A DNA stretch of 64,000 nt from Blasia pusilla (taxonomy: Eukaryota > Marchantiophyta > Marchantiopsida > Blasiales), in assembly GCA_050084515.1 (NCBI GenBank), contig CM114272.1:2666001-2730000 (forward strand). The letters run 5' to 3'. A program made the position numbers and the translations under genes. The notes under the pieces are model-generated. The model saw only the letters and a list, made by a program, of their open reading frames with translations, was not told the origin of the DNA and ran no database searches. Below, piece after piece: positions 20,690-32,183 of this stretch (positions are counted from its first letter, which is position 1; each line of letters starts with the position of its first letter).

Positions 20690-22100
20690 ATCTAATCACC
20701 CATCCCAGCCTCACGTCCGACGTCTCCCTCGGTGTGTCTAGGTGGTGGTACTCTACCTCCTCCACGGGCAGCTCCACCACCCTGTGGGGCAACTCCAGCT
20801 CCTCGTCCCCCAACGGGACCACCTTGTGCACGATCTCTAGGGCCACCCAGACCGGCTACTCGCTCTAGTGCCCTCTCTGGCCCTCGGTTTGGACATAATT
20901 CAGGATGTAAACTGAAAGACCTTGCGCGTGTATGATCATACCTCTGACAATAGTCACATTGATAACCTCCTCGTGCGGCACCATCCCCTCCTCCATGTTG
21001 AGGCACACGTCCATGACCTTGACGAGTGCAATCGTGCTGATGATGGGCTCCACCACATGACCAACAAGTAATAGTAGGTAGCTGCTACTGAGCCGCATAT
21101 GAAGGCGCAGGTCTCTGTGGCACGGCCTCTCAGTATCCTCCCTAAGCTCGTGGTGCCACAGCCGACCTATCTCGGAGTCCACGTTGCTGCACAGGTGGTG
21201 CAGACACTCGTGATTGCTCTCGCCTTGAACCCATGGTGGCTACGCTCTCCTCTGCCAGGTTGTGCTCAATGTTCTCGGCGGTCCTAAAAACATCTCTCAA
21301 CGTAGGGGAGGTGTTCACAAGAAGCACCCCCTCCCGCACCCGTGTCCGTAGGGTCCGGTCCAGCATCGCGTACCATGACTAAATAGCCTGAGCCTCTATC
21401 ACCCCCTGAGTGACGTTGATCTACCGGAGCAAGCGAGTGTAAGACTCACGCAAACTCTCACCAGGGCGCCTCTAGAAGTCGTGGATGCTCCGCAACTTCT
21501 CCGTCCGTACCCCTTGGTAGCTCGCCCTCAACTCAGCAAAGAACTCAACCACAGGGTTGAGCCTGGGACAAACTCGACTAGACGGTGCAACTGCTCCCGT
21601 GCGAGTGACCCCTCCTAAAACGTCACTAGTGGAAGAGGAAGTAGCCTCTCCTGACTCCTCGTCCTCATCTAGGAATGGCTCCGTCCATGAGACATAATGT
21701 GGGTTATAGTAGAGCCTCTACACCTCGATCTCACCTACATATCTCTGAGAGAACTCATGGTAATCGTCCATGGGCACCCCCTCTAAATGCTAGAACATAC
21801 CGTTTCATGTTGTAAACGGGTTGAACTCTCTAGAGTTCTTGGCCTGCGGGGAGTCTCACCAACTCCTAAACTTTGCTATGAAATCGTGCAACTCAATCGT
21901 GCCTACTGCACCTAAAAACCTACGTGGTCCTCTACCCCGGTCGTCCATCTCGTACGCCCAACTGGTAGGACTACTCACAATGTGTAGCGATGTGCTCACA
22001 AACTCCTCTACAGTCTCCCCCTCGTCTGACGATGACATAGAAGGAGGTCGAGGTGATCCCTCACGTGGAGACCCTCGGAACCTTGCGCTAGTCCGCATAA
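20690..22100 (-). pseudogene. Retroelement gag with zinc knuckle
   Basis: The start region reads MSSSDEGETVEEF and ELHDFIAKFRSW (22040-21860). The core reads NPVVEFFAELRASYQGV, EKLRSIHDF, RRPGESLRESYTRLLR and INVTQGVIEAQAI (about 21560-21370), and then DRTLRTRVREGVLL and FRTAENIEHNLAEES. This is the helical gag core typical of plant Ty3/gypsy. A CCHC-type zinc knuckle follows (CDYCQRYDHTRARS, about 20958-20915), in which the last Cys is Ser. In the gag core alone at least three in-frame TAG codons lie where Gln (CAG) is the likely ancestor. The C-terminal end near 20700 is Gly/Pro/Arg-rich. Confidence 0.75.
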
Positions 22101-22374
22101 AACCTCTAGAGCTACTCTTGGGTTCACCACCTCGTCTCTCAAAGTCCCGAACGGACTCCGTGATGACCCTCCTACCCCTCTCACCCGATCACTCTAAACC
22201 TCGTGAGTAATCCCTCAATCACTCATCCCAAATATGCGGCATTCGATCTACACTCTCCCTCCCCGAGACGTATAACGTGCGGCAACACGCTGCGTGGTGA
22301 GGCAAATCGACCAAGCTATCATCTCATCGACAACCTACCCTCAACTCCCGACATCCCACACAGGTCTATATCCC

Positions 22375-23310
22375 CTAAACCACATACATAAATGATGCTC
22401 TCAGCATCCACACACCTAATATCCCCAAATAAACTACCCAAATCCCAAAATCCCTCACACGTGCAAGGTAAAGGACCAGAATGGGTAACCTGAACACATA
22501 TCGATGTTGCTTCTCAGAAACTGCAAATCTTGACCCCAACTTAGTCGTGGAGACAACTCCAATCAGCAAGTCATACTCGTCCTGTACTAACGCTGCTCAA
22601 AACTCCTCGATAAACACGCGGCACGGAACGGCTACGAACGACACGGCCCTCGATGGTGGGATGCGGCACTCGGCGGCATACCCTCCTCAATCAACAATAA
22701 ACCAACGCTCTGCTCCACAATGACGGTGCGGCTCCACGATCGAGACGGTGCGGTGCGGTGCGGCCACGAGCGGCACGGCGCAGCAATCGACGGCACGTTG
22801 CGGCTACGGGTGTCACGGCACGATACTCAATCGTCGTCGAGTAGCTACCAATTACAACATAGCAGCATGAAATCAAAACTCAAACACCATAACCAGAGGT
22901 CATTTGCCATCACTCGTTGATGACGAAACTACGATGACGGTAGTTTTTAGGGTTTGACCCCCAAAACAAAATACGTGGTGGCGACGCAAGTCAGAGAATC
23001 AACGAATGTCGTGGAAGACCCTCAACTCCGTAATGGCGGCAATGGCAACCAAAGGATGGACAACGGCCAAATGCGGCTCTGAGCAACGCTGGGCAACTGC
23101 AACAGCCGACGGTGGCCGGTGGACGGTGGAACGTTGACGATGACGGTTGACCGTTGGTGGTGACGGTGACGGTTGAACATCGATGGTGATGGTTGACCGT
23201 TGACTGATGGCCGGTGATGGTGACTATGACGGCAACGGCCGCCGTCGGCGTGGCGGCTGGTTTAGGGTTTGAACATTTAACCCTAAAAATTACCTAGCAA
23301 TGACAATTTT
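22375..23310 (-). other. 5' leader of the retroelement, with GGTGAC-type simple repeats
   Basis: Nothing convincingly coding. From 23090 to 23245 the DNA is an imperfect minisatellite of GGTGAC/GGTTGAC units, and 22725-22820 is rich in CGGTGCGG/CGGCACGG. The motif ending in TTTAGGGTTTGAACATTTAACCC (23260-23285) is shared with 4045-4075 of the plus-strand copy. A short frame at 22375-22569 aligns with 4642-4863 of that copy. This marks homology but not necessarily a protein. Confidence 0.5.
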
Positions 23311-23936
23311 GCAAGATTGACCATAACTTTTTGCTCGTAACTCCAAATTGCACACTTTTTGTTGCACAACGTGCACATCTTCACGATCTATGAGAGCGTC
23401 AAAAAAATATTTAGAATCCAACATTCCAGTAAAAACTAACGGGGATTGTCGTAAAGCCCAGTGTCTCTTTCTCCTACACAAAATTCGGCAGCGCTTCCGC
23501 GCTGATTTCTCCCAACGAAAATGTAAAACCTGTAAAAATACAAATTAGCAAGCTACATGGTGCTCTTGAGAGCACCGGCATGGGGCAAACCACCCCCAAT
23601 ACTCAATCCCTATCACTATCACTATTGCCGAATCTTCCACACGAAAAATCGGCAAATGCAAAGAACAATCAAAGCAGCCCTTACTCCGGTGAGCACTCCC
23701 ATGAGCCACTGAACGGGGAACAGGGTCCCCAACCTGCAAAATCAGCGAGTAACCAGTGAGCTCCCCCATGAAGCTCTCTCATTCTCTCTTTGTAAAGTAA
23801 GATCCAATCTCTCTCTACACCATCTCACATCATAGCTCTCAAAGGTGTGCACTCTCTCTCATGTCAAACCAAACCCACTCTCCTAATGAGAGGCCTGGGT
23901 TACACTCACAAGGCAAGGGACTATAGCTCCGCCGCC
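23311..23936. other. Stretch between leader and 5' LTR-like repeat
   Basis: No coding motif recognised. It includes CT-rich runs (23780-23830) and GGTGCTCTTGAGAGCACCGG (23562-23581), a short perfect inverted repeat. No primer-binding site matching the initiator Met tRNA was recognised next to the LTR-like repeat. Confidence 0.35.
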
Positions 23937-24315
23937 TCATGCCAAGAGGTTCAACAAAGAGAGAATGAGCTCTCAAGCTCTCTCTCCTTGAGGTATATCC
24001 CTCCCCTCTCCCAAGCTCTTTCCATGGTAACCTATTCTCCCAAGTCACCTCCTTGGCTCTTGACGTGATGTAGGAGGTCAAGGGCCACTTACCAAAAATA
24101 TAAAGTCAATCATATACTCAAAATGGTACTTACCTAAAATAGAAAGTTCCTTAATATGGCTCCAAATGAGCCGAAACGAAGGGAAAACCTACTCTCTCAG
24201 GTTTCCCCTTCGTTTCAGGGGCCTCAGCAGGTCACCCTCGACCTACTGGGCGTGTCCTCCACTACTCACGAAGGCGCTCTATTAGATCTCACCAATCCAT
24301 CCTAAAAGACGTGAC
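23937..24315 (-). repeat. LTR-like direct repeat, 5' end of the element
   Basis: Partner of 14207-14575. It is 10 bp longer because of a short insertion after CTCAGGTTTCCC (near 24208) that repeats CTTCGTTTC. Divergence between the two repeats shows that the insertion is not recent. Confidence 0.7.
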
Positions 24316-25270
24316 AAATACGAAGATCATAACGGTTTTGAATAAATCTGAAAATTTGAAATTTCCATTTTAGCGGCTCCCGCGTGAGAACCCTAATATC
24401 TGTGGCAAAACTGACATTGAATGCGTCATGTCCGCTTGAAGTGTGCGAAAAATGGACTGACGGAATTTCACGAGTGCTAGAAGCATGCAAAAACTGACGG
24501 TTGTTAAGAGCATGCAAAAATTGAGGCCAACTAAAGGCGTGCGAAAACTGACGCCTGATAAGAGCGTGCAAAAAGTGACACCTGGTATAGGTGCGTGAAA
24601 ACGCACTGCAGAACGACAATGGTCTATTTTTCCACGTGTGAGAAGCTCAACTCTCCGGGATGCGAGACATCTCGGAGAGTTGTCTATGTCTGTCTCTTTC
24701 ATCTATACTATTATTTGAAAATTGGAGATTAACCATTTTAATTTAACATATGATTAATGTGTGGTTAATTGGAGCAAGGATGATGACTACATACTTTGAA
24801 AAAATCTTGGTAAAAATAAATTCCCTATTGTTGGTGTAGTAGCACAAACATAGTTAAGTGGATTAATCTAGGACCATTTTTTCATTATGGTAACCAACCA
24901 AAACATTCATGGTAGCCTTGATACCCTTAAGAGTATAAATATAGGATCTTACCATACTGTTTTCTTCTAAAATGCATTCATTTGGGATCTTATGTTGCAA
25001 TCTATCCAAATTTCCATAGCATATATCTTACAAGCATGTTAGGTTTTGATTATGAAAGTTTGAAAGAAGTCTCAAATAAGTCCTATGTGTCTCTAGACCT
25101 CGAGGGCCAGGTGAACGAAGAGATTTCGGATGTCTAAGTCTAATGTGATTGAATGGATCTGCTTGTGTTCATAAGGGTGTGGTAGCACCTCATCCTCTCT
25201 ACATTTTTGTGAGATGTATTTCCCCCAGTCTCCTTCAACCTCTAGTGCCAATCCGAGTTGGTGGAGATGT
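24316..25270. other. Spacer with four 27-bp repeats, a strong hairpin and a Helitron-like 5' end
   Basis: Between about 24475 and 24605 a unit near AGCGTGCAAAAACTGACG recurs four times at 27-29-bp spacing. At 24651-24680 CTCTCCGGGATG and CATCTCGGAGAG form a stem of 12 positions with one mismatch and a 5-nt loop. At 24702 TCTATACTATTATTTGAAA follows an A and matches the consensus-like 5' terminus of plant Helitrons, but no paired 3' end was found. No gene is seen. Confidence 0.45.
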
Positions 25271-25399
25271 AATTGCTATATAGTTGTTCAGACATGTCCC
25301 GATTGGCGGCCATGGACAGGTCATTTCATCAGCCCATTTCATCATCCACGATTGTAATACAATTTTTTTGCTCCAAGAGCTGCACTCTTTTAGATACCT

Positions 25400-26120
25400 C
25401 AAAGGCTCATGCTGAGAGAATTGGGATTTTTCTGGAAAATATCTTGAAGGTATTGGAGGAATGTGATCAGACTTTTAACAACATGAATCTCCATGGGACC
25501 TCCCCAAACTTAGCCGGTAGAATGTCCTTGGGGCGGTTCTCCTAATTAATGTATGTGTTGCATGAAGAGTTTTATGGGGGATCCTAGAACTTGGGGCCAT
25601 GCCTCCAAGGCCCCAAACCTCAAAGGTATAGAGTATGGTTGGAACTACGATAACTTTGCAAAGATGGAATTTTTGCATTGTTCCTTTCATCTATTTTTGG
25701 ATTGCAGCATGTGTAAACCCCTCAATCCTACACTTATTTTCTTTTTGATTTCTCTTAGTTCTTCATTGGTTGTTGGGTTTTAGTTGTGCCCCCGAGTATA
25801 TGTACTTACCCAAAATCTCTATAGTCTTCCTCCTTAATCCTTGAAGGTAAAAGGATGTGACTGTTGTATTGTAAAGAGCTATGATTCCAAGATGATTATC
25901 TTCATTTTGAGCATTTTAACTTCCTTGCCCAATTGCTTGCAAAATCTTGAGAGTGTATTTAGGTAGAGTTGGAGCCCGTGTGCTATTCTAGACATTAAAA
26001 CTATATTATTTGCATACAAAAGGGGATGAGGCAACCTACTAGCATAGAGAGATGCTCCAAACCTCTACCTCGGAGGTTTTGTTCAACTTTTGTGACATCT
26101 CCTTAAAATACAAACAAGAG
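25400..26120 (-). pseudogene. LINE (non-LTR) reverse transcriptase fragment
   Basis: On the minus strand, with shifts ignored, the sequence reads VEQNLRGRGLEHLSMLVGC and then YANNIVLMSRIAHGLQLYLN (around 25990), FCKQLGKEVKMLKMKI, and farther down KVIVVPTILYTFEVWGLG (25600-25640). This is the order of LINE RT motifs from the YADD box to the C-terminal LYGxEVWG region. The catalytic Asp-Asp is Asn-Asn (GAT to AAT), and several stops interrupt the frame. The fragment lacks the N-terminal endonuclease and the 5' half of RT. Confidence 0.7.
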
Positions 26121-26958
26121 GAGAATTATTCATGCCCATAATCCTTTGTTATTTGGAAATCCCATCGAGAAGGAAATGCCTCCCTTAATAGCTAAGAAAC
26201 CCTATAGGAGTTTGTTTGATAGAGACTTAGCTATGTGGAGGAACTTCACTGCCACCAATCACTTTCCATCATTGATAGAAGAAAATCGTACAAATATTTT
26301 GAAGGATAAGTTGTGCAAATTGCCAAGAGAACTACCATCCATTTAGATAAATAAGTTGTTATGAAGATTCATCAGATCATTGACTTCACCTCGAGATGGG
26401 CACAAATGAAGAAGGTGGACCAAGAAGGTTCATATGACCGATTATATTCCTACATGAGTAAGAGATAGAGCGAGATGCATATTTAATTGATCCCCAAGTA
26501 AAGACTTTTTTGGGTGGTGGGGTCTTTACTCATCCCTCACCGTCTCCTAAGGAAGTGTACAAGTGGCACGGGTGTAGAAGGAGAATATTGGATCCGACCA
26601 ATCAGGTCATTTGGCCTTCAAACGAGAAATATTTGAAAATGTGTGAGACTTTTTTTCTTCTTTCAACCCTTTAAAGCCAGGTTTTTGAACCTAAAATTAT
26701 AATGTAGAAAAAATTGGCGGGTTCATGTGTTTTTGTAACTAGTAATTCAAAATGAATAACACGAATTGGATTAAGACGCGAACGCAATTTATATTAACAG
26801 TGATGCCAAGATCCACGGTTATAAACTCATATTCTAGGTAGAGAAAGTGCAAAAACAAATAAATTGGAGCCTTGTAGGGGCCGTAGCCATGAAATCGTTT
26901 AAATTTGGTACCGCCTTGGACCATTCTAATGTTAACTGCCAAAGGACAAGTTTAAAGT
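26121..26958. other. Unassigned DNA next to the LINE remnant
   Basis: A 66-codon plus-strand frame (26146-26346: EKEMPPLIAKKPYRSLFDRDL) and a further in-frame-looking stretch to 26460 read like protein. They match no family I know and are broken by stops. Possibly an exon or gene relic. Confidence 0.25.
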
Positions 26959-27118
26959 AGGAATTTCTCACAATCAGATTAATTGAAATCACTTTAAATA
27001 GGAGTTTCTTTTAATCAGATTAATTGAAATTTTAAATAGGAATTTCTTATAATCAGATTAATTGAAATCATTTTAAACAGGAACTTCTTATAATCAAATT
27101 AATTGAAATCATTTTAAT
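26959..27118. repeat. Four tandem copies of a ~41-bp AT-rich repeat
   Basis: Units of the form AGGAATTTCTTATAATCAG followed by ATTAATTGAAATCATTTTAA recur at 26959, about 27000, 27036 and 27078. The third unit starts after a short deletion in the second. Confidence 0.85.
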
Positions 27119-29487
27119 AACGTGGGTTAGATTTTGTAACATTGATAGCTAATCCAATTGAGGTAAACCATAAGAAACTACGAATCAAAATAACACCATG
27201 GTTAAACGAACATGTCGTCTCAAAACGTACTTAGTTACTATCAAACAAAGAGCGTTTTAGTACCTCAAACATTTAACTGGGAATGTGAATGTGCTTTGCT
27301 AAGCGGGTAATAGCTGCAAGTTGAAAACACTTAGATTGAAGATGGAAAGAGAGGAGTCGTAGGGTACTTTTAACTTTTTGGCATGCAAAACCTCCAATTG
27401 AAAATGGAAAGTGATTGGCCCTAGCAAGGTTGCCTGATTTTCTCGCAATTCAAGCCTTCCGTTTGGGAGATGGTAGGGAATCTGACAGAGAGGCTGTGGA
27501 GTAGTGAGAGGAGTAACGCTGGTCCAATGTTCATTACGAGCTTTTCATAGGTATTCAACTAGATTTTGAAAATGTGCATTCATTAAAGCGTAGTAAGGTG
27601 ATCTTGAAGTACTGTTCAGTCTCCTCCGATTCGTGATCATGATCTCCGTAGTTAGACTTGTTCCAGACTATTTGTCCATCTTGGGAGTTCTGCTGAGAGT
27701 ATGATTTCTAGTCCGGTCCAACTTGGGCTCTTGCCATGATGAGAATGATGGGAGTGTGCAAGAATAAAAAATGAAACGAACTAGGATTTCGGTGAGCCCT
27801 GGTAAGAGATGAAGTTTGAGGACAGAAGAAGAAGCATGTAATTGAAAACCTTCCATATTTTATATCAGTTGCCACAGATGTGGAACCAGCTGATTTCAAA
27901 ATCTGTTCCGAGAGCTGTAAAGATTCAGCGACAAGTTTTGAACATCTGTCGTCGGAGATGGAAGATGAGATGAACACCGTGTGATAAAGATATTCCTGAT
28001 AGAAACCATTTCAAATTTTTCACTACGAAGAATTATTTGAATACCGACTCAATATAAGAGTTATTTTCTTTGGAGAGGTGGATATAGATACCCACGCCTA
28101 CCTCATGGGGTGTGATCTCTGAGCTAAACATGCAAGAAAGAAGGAAGCCAAATTTTCAAACCGTGATGCTCATACACAGGTTCTGTGACCCACACGCTAG
28201 TTGTTAAAGGCTAGTGCTTCTTTCATTCCCTGCAATTAGCCCGAACGTGCACTGCAGTGGTTAAAGAGGCACGGTCAGTAGTTCCTCAAAGAAGCTGTTG
28301 AATATTGACTAGTTCTAGAGGGGGAGGTCCATGAAGTACGCCAAAGCTCTATGTTTAAATGCTTTTGACTGTGAGAAGGGATTCAAAAGCTGAAAATTGA
28401 GAAACTGAAATGGGGAAAGGTATAGCTATCGTATGTGTTTTTCCCTGGTAAGAAAGAGGCTTCATAAAGAGTTTGAAGAGTTTACGAATCCGTCGCGTCC
28501 TTTGTAAACTTGGAGAAGATTATTTCAAGACGCTTAAAAGACTACACGTTTCGAGAGTTTTTGGCTTCAACTATAGGAGTGACGGGCATGGGATAATCCT
28601 CGCTGGACATTGACTATCTCTTGGACGATGTGATAGCTTTCCTTCGAACTCGCAGAATTCTATTCATAGGACGTTCAGTTCCTTGTTAATTAGTTTTTCA
28701 GACGTAAATTTCTGTATGGAAAGGTTGATCTCGCTCACCGAAGAAGCAACTCTTTTCGTACAGGTGATTCTCTCGTGAACCTTCTGGAGCATATTCAAGG
28801 ATTTGCTCTGAAGCATGAATAGAAAAAGTTTCTTAGAACATCAAATACAAAGATTGGCCCCAGATCTGCTTACTGAGCCGGGCTCAGACATGAACTTCAA
28901 TTAATCAAACATAAGTGGAAAACTAAGTTGTGTTGAATACCCACAAATTTATCGGACTTAGTCTTCCAGTAATAGTGGATCGATATTATCTGTAGAATTC
29001 ATCTCGAGAACGATCAGTAAAATTCTAGTTGCCTTCCCAAACTTCACTGTGCGTATGAGAAAAGCCTCTGCAATGTGAGTAGGAATCATACGTATGTGTT
29101 CCACATGATTCTGTCCGAACATGGAAACCCCGATCTGCACTCTCACTCGAATGTAAGTTGTGACGGGAAGCTGATTCGTATCCATCCAAGGTTTTCAAAT
29201 ATCCCTGATCAAGAATATTCCCAAGTACGAAGCCAAGAGATCACGAGACTTCGAGTGACTTGAATGGAGAAATTCTCAGGGACGTCCAGTTCTTCCACGA
29301 TTTCTGGATTAATCTCCTATTTTTAGTGTAGGTGTAGCGTTCATGCACAGTATCCGAGATATGACGTTAACGACGGAGTTGGAAGGGCTCCGTACATAAG
29401 CACCATGTCTGGCTAGTAATCATTTACAATTGAGGATTCAAACATATGTAATAGTGTGTGCGTTCACAAAACAACTCAAAGATCGAT
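27119..29487. other. Intergenic DNA, nothing recognised
   Basis: Short frames below 90 codons occur on both strands without recognisable domains. I see no RNA gene, long repeat or transposon terminus. Confidence 0.4.
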
Positions 29488-30053
29488 CTACGACTGAATC
29501 TCAGCCGCCGTCAACTTCGCGATAACATCGGCGGAGACTCCGAACGATCTCTCAAGCACGTCAACAGAGATACCAGTGCCAAAAATGGTGACTGGCAGCT
29601 TCACTAGACTCGGGTTGGAGCTTCTGAATCCAGCCACGGCCTTGACACTGGTGTAGGTATCCCAATTGATATGGAAATCAACCAAACCCCTGGGGCAAAC
29701 GAACAAATCCCCCGCCTCCAATATGTGGGCGCTGATGTCTAATAGCCCAACACCGAGGGTTCCTTCGATGATGAACCGAAGCTCTGTGCCTCGCAGATGG
29801 ATGTGGACGGGGTCCACGGTCCATGGTGGAAACTGAGCAGGGCCACATTGACAGGGGTGATGGTGGCGAAGATCCCTGCGTCCGGTGTCACCTTCCGGAG
29901 CAGAGTATTGGTGAAGAAAGTAGCGTTGATATTGGCTGATGTCTCGTTGGGAAGAAATCGGTGGAGAGCTTGGGATCGGACGCATGGACCACCATAATCG
30001 GCGGAAGCAGCCAGAAAGAAAGCCACCGCGACGATCAGTTTGCGACCCCTCAT
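29488..30053 (-). pseudogene. Germin-like protein pseudogene (two frameshifting deletions)
   Basis: The frame begins MRGRKLIVAVAFFLAASADYGG, a signal peptide like those of the intact GLPs, and ends FGVSADVIAKLTAAEIQS. Compared with the intact genes, about 7 bp are missing just before AAGAAATCGG (near 29950). About 40 bp are also missing after VTPVNV (near 29840), removing the GKFPALTGLGVSS segment. Both losses shift the frame. The first metal-binding box is altered (VHIHLRGTEL in place of VHIHPRGTEL). The second box keeps GDLFVCPRGLVDFHIN with the usual final His replaced by Asp. It lies head-to-head with the intact gene at 30652, with a 598-bp gap that holds shared promoter-like elements. 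Confidence 0.85.
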
Positions 30054-30416
30054 TATAGACGATGTTTGCAGTGTTCCAAACTCTAAACTACCGTCGACGT
30101 AGTCTGGGCGTCTGATGATATTTCAGAAACTGAAAATTCAAGAGTGCTAGGACAAGAATGTATCTAGAATATTAGAGTTGAAGATCAGAAGGGCCGAGGC
30201 CGGGAGTCCTCTGGCCGTCTTACAGAGGACCTTCCTTTCGTCTTCCATCGTAGGACCTACCGCAAGTACGACCATTTTAGTCGCGGTCAGATGACGAAGT
30301 CGACCGGAACTAGCTGCAGCTAGCTTAGTCACAACTATTGGCCCGCTATACGCGTTTGGAAACGCGTGGCACGGCTCTGAAAGGCTGTGTCAATGCCGGT
30401 GGAGTGTTTCGGATAA

Positions 30417-30425
30417 GTATTTAAG
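30417..30425 (+). promoter_or_regulatory. TATA-type core element of the 30652 GLP
   Basis: GTATTTAAG, 227 bp upstream of the ATG. The same nonamer, or a one-base variant, occurs upstream of all five intact GLPs, each followed within a few bases by a CTTCG-like motif in most copies. Confidence 0.5.
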
Positions 30426-30651
30426 CCTTCGTTGTGAGATAGAAATCGGTCATCTGCGCATTGTTTTGCAAGCCCATCCGGAGTAACATCAGCTTGTTAA
30501 CTTCTCTGTCCTGTTGAGCTATATAGAGTTTTCTGGAGTTGAAACTCTCCGATAGTTATCTCTTGTCGATTGCAATCAGTGGTCGACGACGTTACATTCC
30601 TCCACTGCCATCGCTGATCGGCGTCATTACATTCCTCAATCCAATCCGATC

Positions 30652-31278
30652 ATGGGTCGCAGCACGCTCGTCACGGTAGCTTTGTTGATGGCTGCTTTCG
30701 TTATGGTGGTCAACGCGTCCGATCCCGAGCTCACCTCTGATTTCTTCGTGCCTCCCAACAAGACACTAGCCGACATCAACGCTACATTCTTCACCAACAC
30801 TCTACTGCGGAGGGTGACACCCGATGCTGGGATCTTAGCCACCGTCACCCCTGTCAATGTGGGGAAGTTCCCGGCGCTAACCGGACTCGGCGTGTCTTCT
30901 GCGGTGCTCCAGTTTCCACCTGGGACCGTGAACGCAGTCCACACTCATCCGCGAGGCACAGAGCTGCTGTTCATCATCGAAGGAACACTCACCGTCGGGC
31001 TTCTCGACACAAGCTCCCCCGTGCCCAAGTTTTTCAAGCAGATTTTGAACGCCGGGGATTTGTTCGTGTTCCCGAAGGGTTTGGTCCATTTCCAGATCAA
31101 CTACGACACCTACACCACCGTAAAGGCCGTGGCCGCGTTCAGCAGCTCCAACCCGGGTCTAGTGAAACGTCCTGTCACCATTTTCGCAACCGGAATCTCC
31201 ACTGAAGTACTTGAGAAATCATTTGGAGTGTTCACCGATGTTATCGCGCAGTTGACGAAAGCCCAAGCGCTAGCGTAG
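30652..31278 (+). CDS. Germin-like protein (cupin), intact, 208 aa
   Basis: Complete intronless frame. Residues 1-22 form a signal peptide (MGRSTLVTVALLMAAFVMVV, cleavage likely near NA-SDPE), so the protein is probably secreted to the wall. Germin box 1, G-x5-HxH-x4-E-x6-G, is present as GTVNAVHTHPRGTELLFIIEG (about residues 91-111). Box 2, G-x5-PxG-x2-H-x3-N, is GDLFVFPKGLVHFQIN. Together they provide the three His and one Glu that bind Mn in cupins of this family. Members act as oxalate oxidase, superoxide dismutase or structural wall proteins; which applies here cannot be told. There is no cysteine at all, so the N-terminal disulfide of classical germins is missing. It ends FGVFTDVIAQLTKAQALA, and an AATAAA-like signal lies near 31451. 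Confidence 0.95.
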   Translation: MGRSTLVTVALLMAAFVMVVNASDPELTSDFFVPPNKTLADINATFFTNTLLRRVTPDAGILATVTPVNVGKFPALTGLGVSSAVLQFPPGTVNAVHTHPRGTELLFIIEGTLTVGLLDTSSPVPKFFKQILNAGDLFVFPKGLVHFQINYDTYTTVKAVAAFSSSNPGLVKRPVTIFATGISTEVLEKSFGVFTDVIAQLTKAQALA

Positions 31279-32045
31279 ATTTGAAGGCTCTCGTGTTTCA
31301 CGTAAGCCTACATCAATGATTCACGTATGCGTATATTTGTCTTTGCAGCTGCAGACGGAAGCTAAAACGTAGAGGAGTACGAGATTGTGGCGAAAAGTTG
31401 CTACTCCATTAAAGGAAAGTTTACGTGTGATTCTAGATTATGTGTAATGAAATAAATAACGGTGAGAAGGATTTAGAAAGAGATCCTCTCTTGCAAGTCA
31501 CAAGCACTCTCTGGATACTGAGTAGAAAGCTTTCGAGATACAAGCAAGTTAACTGACCTACGAGATGTGAGTAGGCTCACTCCCCGGTGCCCAACCATGA
31601 AACCCAATCAAGAGGTCCAAAACGCTTTGAATATTGAATATTTTGAACTCTCATATTTCGCTAATGTAGAGGAAAACATGACCACTAATTTATGGAATTT
31701 TCCCTTCACGAGTAAAAATATCCCCAAGTGCACTAGTTACCGCCCGCTAGATCCATACACTATTGGACGTTCGAGATCTCTCCAAGAGATCTATCATATC
31801 TTTTAGATAGAACTGTATTTGAAGTAAGTTCGTTCTCCATGACTCCATTCATCATCTCTCCACAACAAGCATCTGCCCCTGTGGTTTCTACACGTCTCCT
31901 TCTTGGTGGTGCTAGTCATTAACACGGGCACGTTGCATTAGAACCCTATAGCCCGTGCAAGGCAAGCATCTAGTCATGCACAAATGTTAGATTTGACGAT
32001 GATGGCACGCGGTTACCGCGTCAATGCAAGCGCTCGCATGGGAGT
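31279..32045. other. 3' flank of the 30652 GLP, nothing coding recognised
   Basis: Contains AAATAAATAA (31448-31457), a possible polyadenylation signal. At 31915-31980 two CCCGTGC/GCACGGG-type motifs with nearby CTAGTCAT face each other, faintly like Helitron ends. No gene seen. Confidence 0.35.
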
Positions 32046-32183
32046 TTCAAACCCATGCAAACATACACGTTCTACGTCAAACACAGCCAAGACGTATGTA
32101 TATTACGGGTTCTTTTCAAACCCATGCAAACATACACGTTCTACGTCAAACACAGCCAAGACGTATGTACATTACGGGTTCTT
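32046..32183. repeat. Two tandem copies of a 69-bp unit
   Basis: TTTCAAACCCATGCAAACAT to ACGGGTTC recurs at 32046 and 32115 with one or two differences. Short frames here exist only because the unit length is a multiple of three. Confidence 0.9.

Larger units (their letters stand above)
14207..24315 (-). mobile_element. Full-length Ty3/gypsy-like retroelement encoding a DNA methyltransferase and a PHD finger (decayed)
   Basis: A ~10.1-kb unit is bounded by direct repeats of about 370 bp (14207-14575 and 23937-24315). On the minus strand the order is leader, gag with zinc knuckle, aspartic protease, C5-cytosine methyltransferase, reverse transcriptase with YIDD, RNase H, integrase with HHCC and D,D35E, then PHD finger. 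The RT-RNase H-integrase order is that of Ty3/gypsy. The methyltransferase between protease and RT is not part of a standard element. The coding region seems to be one long polyprotein frame broken by many TAG/TGA stops and several frameshifts, so this copy cannot be autonomous. Diverged relatives lie at 4024-9500 and 54170-55795. From memory, cytosine methyltransferases in retrotransposons have been reported in some algae (dinoflagellates, charophytes). Confidence 0.85.

Noticed and set aside
14207-24315. Retroelement boundaries proven by TG...CA ends, target-site duplication and primer-binding site
   Set aside because: None of these could be seen, so the limits rest only on the paired direct repeats and gene order.
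31915-31980. Facing CCCGTGC...CTAGTCAT motifs as paired Helitron ends
   Set aside because: Stems are imperfect, the arrangement is back-to-back, and no body or 5' terminus is visible.
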